Source: Streptomonospora salina (GTDB lineage: Bacteria; Actinomycetota; Actinomycetes; Streptosporangiales; Streptosporangiaceae). From it: 64,000 nucleotides of DNA. Location: NCBI RefSeq assembly GCF_014204715.1, contig NZ_JACHLY010000001.1:434001-498000 (forward strand). Reading direction: 5' to 3'. A program made the position numbers and the translations under genes. The notes under the pieces are model-generated. The model worked only from the letters and a program-made list of their open reading frames with translations, was not told the origin of the DNA and ran no database searches. Positions 63,425-64,000 of the stretch are shown here, piece by piece (the first letter of the stretch is position 1; each line of letters starts with the position of its first letter).

Positions 63425-63600
63425 CATAGGTGTGATTCCATACCGGTTGCCGCTCTTTCCGCCGAACACCGTGCTCGGGCCCGGGACACCTCGGCCGCTG
63501 TGCCGGTTCGACGGGTGCTACCGCCGCCCGATCGCCGACCTGCCGGACGGTTTCGACGGCGCGGAGGAGGCCGGCGAAGGCGCGACGACGAGGAGGCGGG

Positions 63601-64000
63601 ATGGGCTCCGGGCAGACTCCGGCCACGGCCGCGGCGCAGCGCGACGGGATCGACTACCGGCTGCACCCCTACGACGCCGGCGGGGCGGCCCCACGGGACG
63701 GCGCGTCCTACGGCGAGGAGGCTGCCGCGGCCCTGGGGATCGGCCCCGACCGGATGTTCAAAACCCTGGTGGCCGAGGTCGACGGCCGCCTGGTCGTGGG
63801 TGTGGTGCCGGTCGCGGGCGGGCTCGACCTCAAGGCGCTGGCGGCGGCCGCCGGCGGCAAGCGTGCCGCCATGGCCGATCCCGCCGACGCTGAACGGGCC
63901 ACCGGCTATGTGGTGGGGGGTATAAGCCCGTTGGGCCGGCGCAAGCGGCTGCCCGCCGTCGTCGACTCCTCGGCGGCCGGCTACGACACCGTGTTCGTCT
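63601..64000 (+). CDS. YbaK/EbsC-type Cys-tRNA(Pro) deacylase (incomplete at window edge)
   Basis: A plus-strand gene starting at the ATG at 63601 with AGGAGG four bases upstream, running off the right edge; 133 codons are visible. The protein reads as YbaK: DRMFKTLVAEVDGRLVVGVV (about 56-75), LDLKALAAAAGGKRAAMAD (about 80-98) and ATGYVVGGISPLGRRKRLP (about 105-123). Family members hydrolyse Cys-tRNA(Pro) mischarged by prolyl-tRNA synthetase. The start of the frame is clear; the end is not seen. Confidence 0.88.
   Translation, partial: MGSGQTPATAAAQRDGIDYRLHPYDAGGAAPRDGASYGEEAAAALGIGPDRMFKTLVAEVDGRLVVGVVPVAGGLDLKALAAAAGGKRAAMADPADAERATGYVVGGISPLGRRKRLPAVVDSSAAGYDTVFV

Noticed and set aside
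63345-63893. Plus-strand frames across 63345-63925 as a gene after ferritin
   Set aside because: They cover the terminator hairpin and the YbaK gene in wrong frames; the YbaK frame from 63601 has the ribosome-binding site and family motifs.
1-64000. CRISPR arrays, insertion sequences, integrase or phage genes, rRNA genes
   Set aside because: No regularly spaced repeats, transposase or integrase motifs, terminal inverted repeats with target duplications, or rRNA sequence were seen by eye.

Overview
The window is very GC-rich and reads as core chromosome of a filamentous actinomycete. Hallmarks are a PriA-type HisA, an ANTAR response regulator, an XRE/DUF5753 gene followed by a DUF397 gene, a HGxxPAAW protein, PdtaR next to pyruvate kinase, and a long his/trp gene block whose order resembles Streptomyces and Nocardiopsaceae. 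A Nocardiopsis/Streptomonospora/Thermobifida-like host is my inference from gene content; no rRNA gene is present to confirm it.

Left part (1-16 kb): a partial minus-strand gene, HMG-CoA lyase, a GNAT acetyltransferase and uvrB. An accessory patch follows (about 4.9-8.76 kb): an anti-sigma-like ATPase, a divergent XRE/DUF5753 regulator with DUF397 partner, a methyltransferase, and two broken genes (C-terminal piece of a GNAT enzyme, N-terminal piece of a Phd-type antitoxin). After it come coaE with a GNAT gene, rpsA, arfB, polA and a hotdog thioesterase.

Middle (16-37 kb): a branched-chain amino-acid ABC importer (binding lipoprotein on plus; livH-livM-livG-livF on minus), pdtaR, a tRNA with anticodon CAA, a DUF1266 protein, pyk, a DJ-1/PfpI protein, a prenyltransferase-fold protein, a DUF2784 membrane protein, gltB-gltD (glutamate synthase) and a BpsA-like aminopropyltransferase homologue.

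Right part (37-64 kb): a minus-strand cell-envelope cluster (MauE/DoxX protein, DsbA-like thioredoxin, lgt and two paralogous membrane proteins with a conserved cysteine pair). Then hisI with a Trp-associated membrane protein, HGxxPAAW, dispanin and DUF2752 proteins followed by trpC-trpB-trpA, a SIS protein, a heterodimeric ABC exporter, a CPBP protease/histidine kinase/response regulator operon, and hisD-hisC-hisB-(54-aa protein)-hisH-priA-hisF. Last come an iron-box-controlled ferritin and the start of a YbaK-family deacylase. No trpE, trpD, trpF or hisG is visible; PriA probably supplies the TrpF reaction.

No CRISPR array, intact transposon, integrase or rRNA was seen. The most unusual items are the short-variable-loop tRNA with a leucine anticodon, the LivH permease fused to a secreted domain, the paralogue pair in the lgt/DsbA cluster, the BpsA-like protein with a long extra C-terminus, and the regulatory palindromes and gene remnants in the 4.9-8.8 kb patch.
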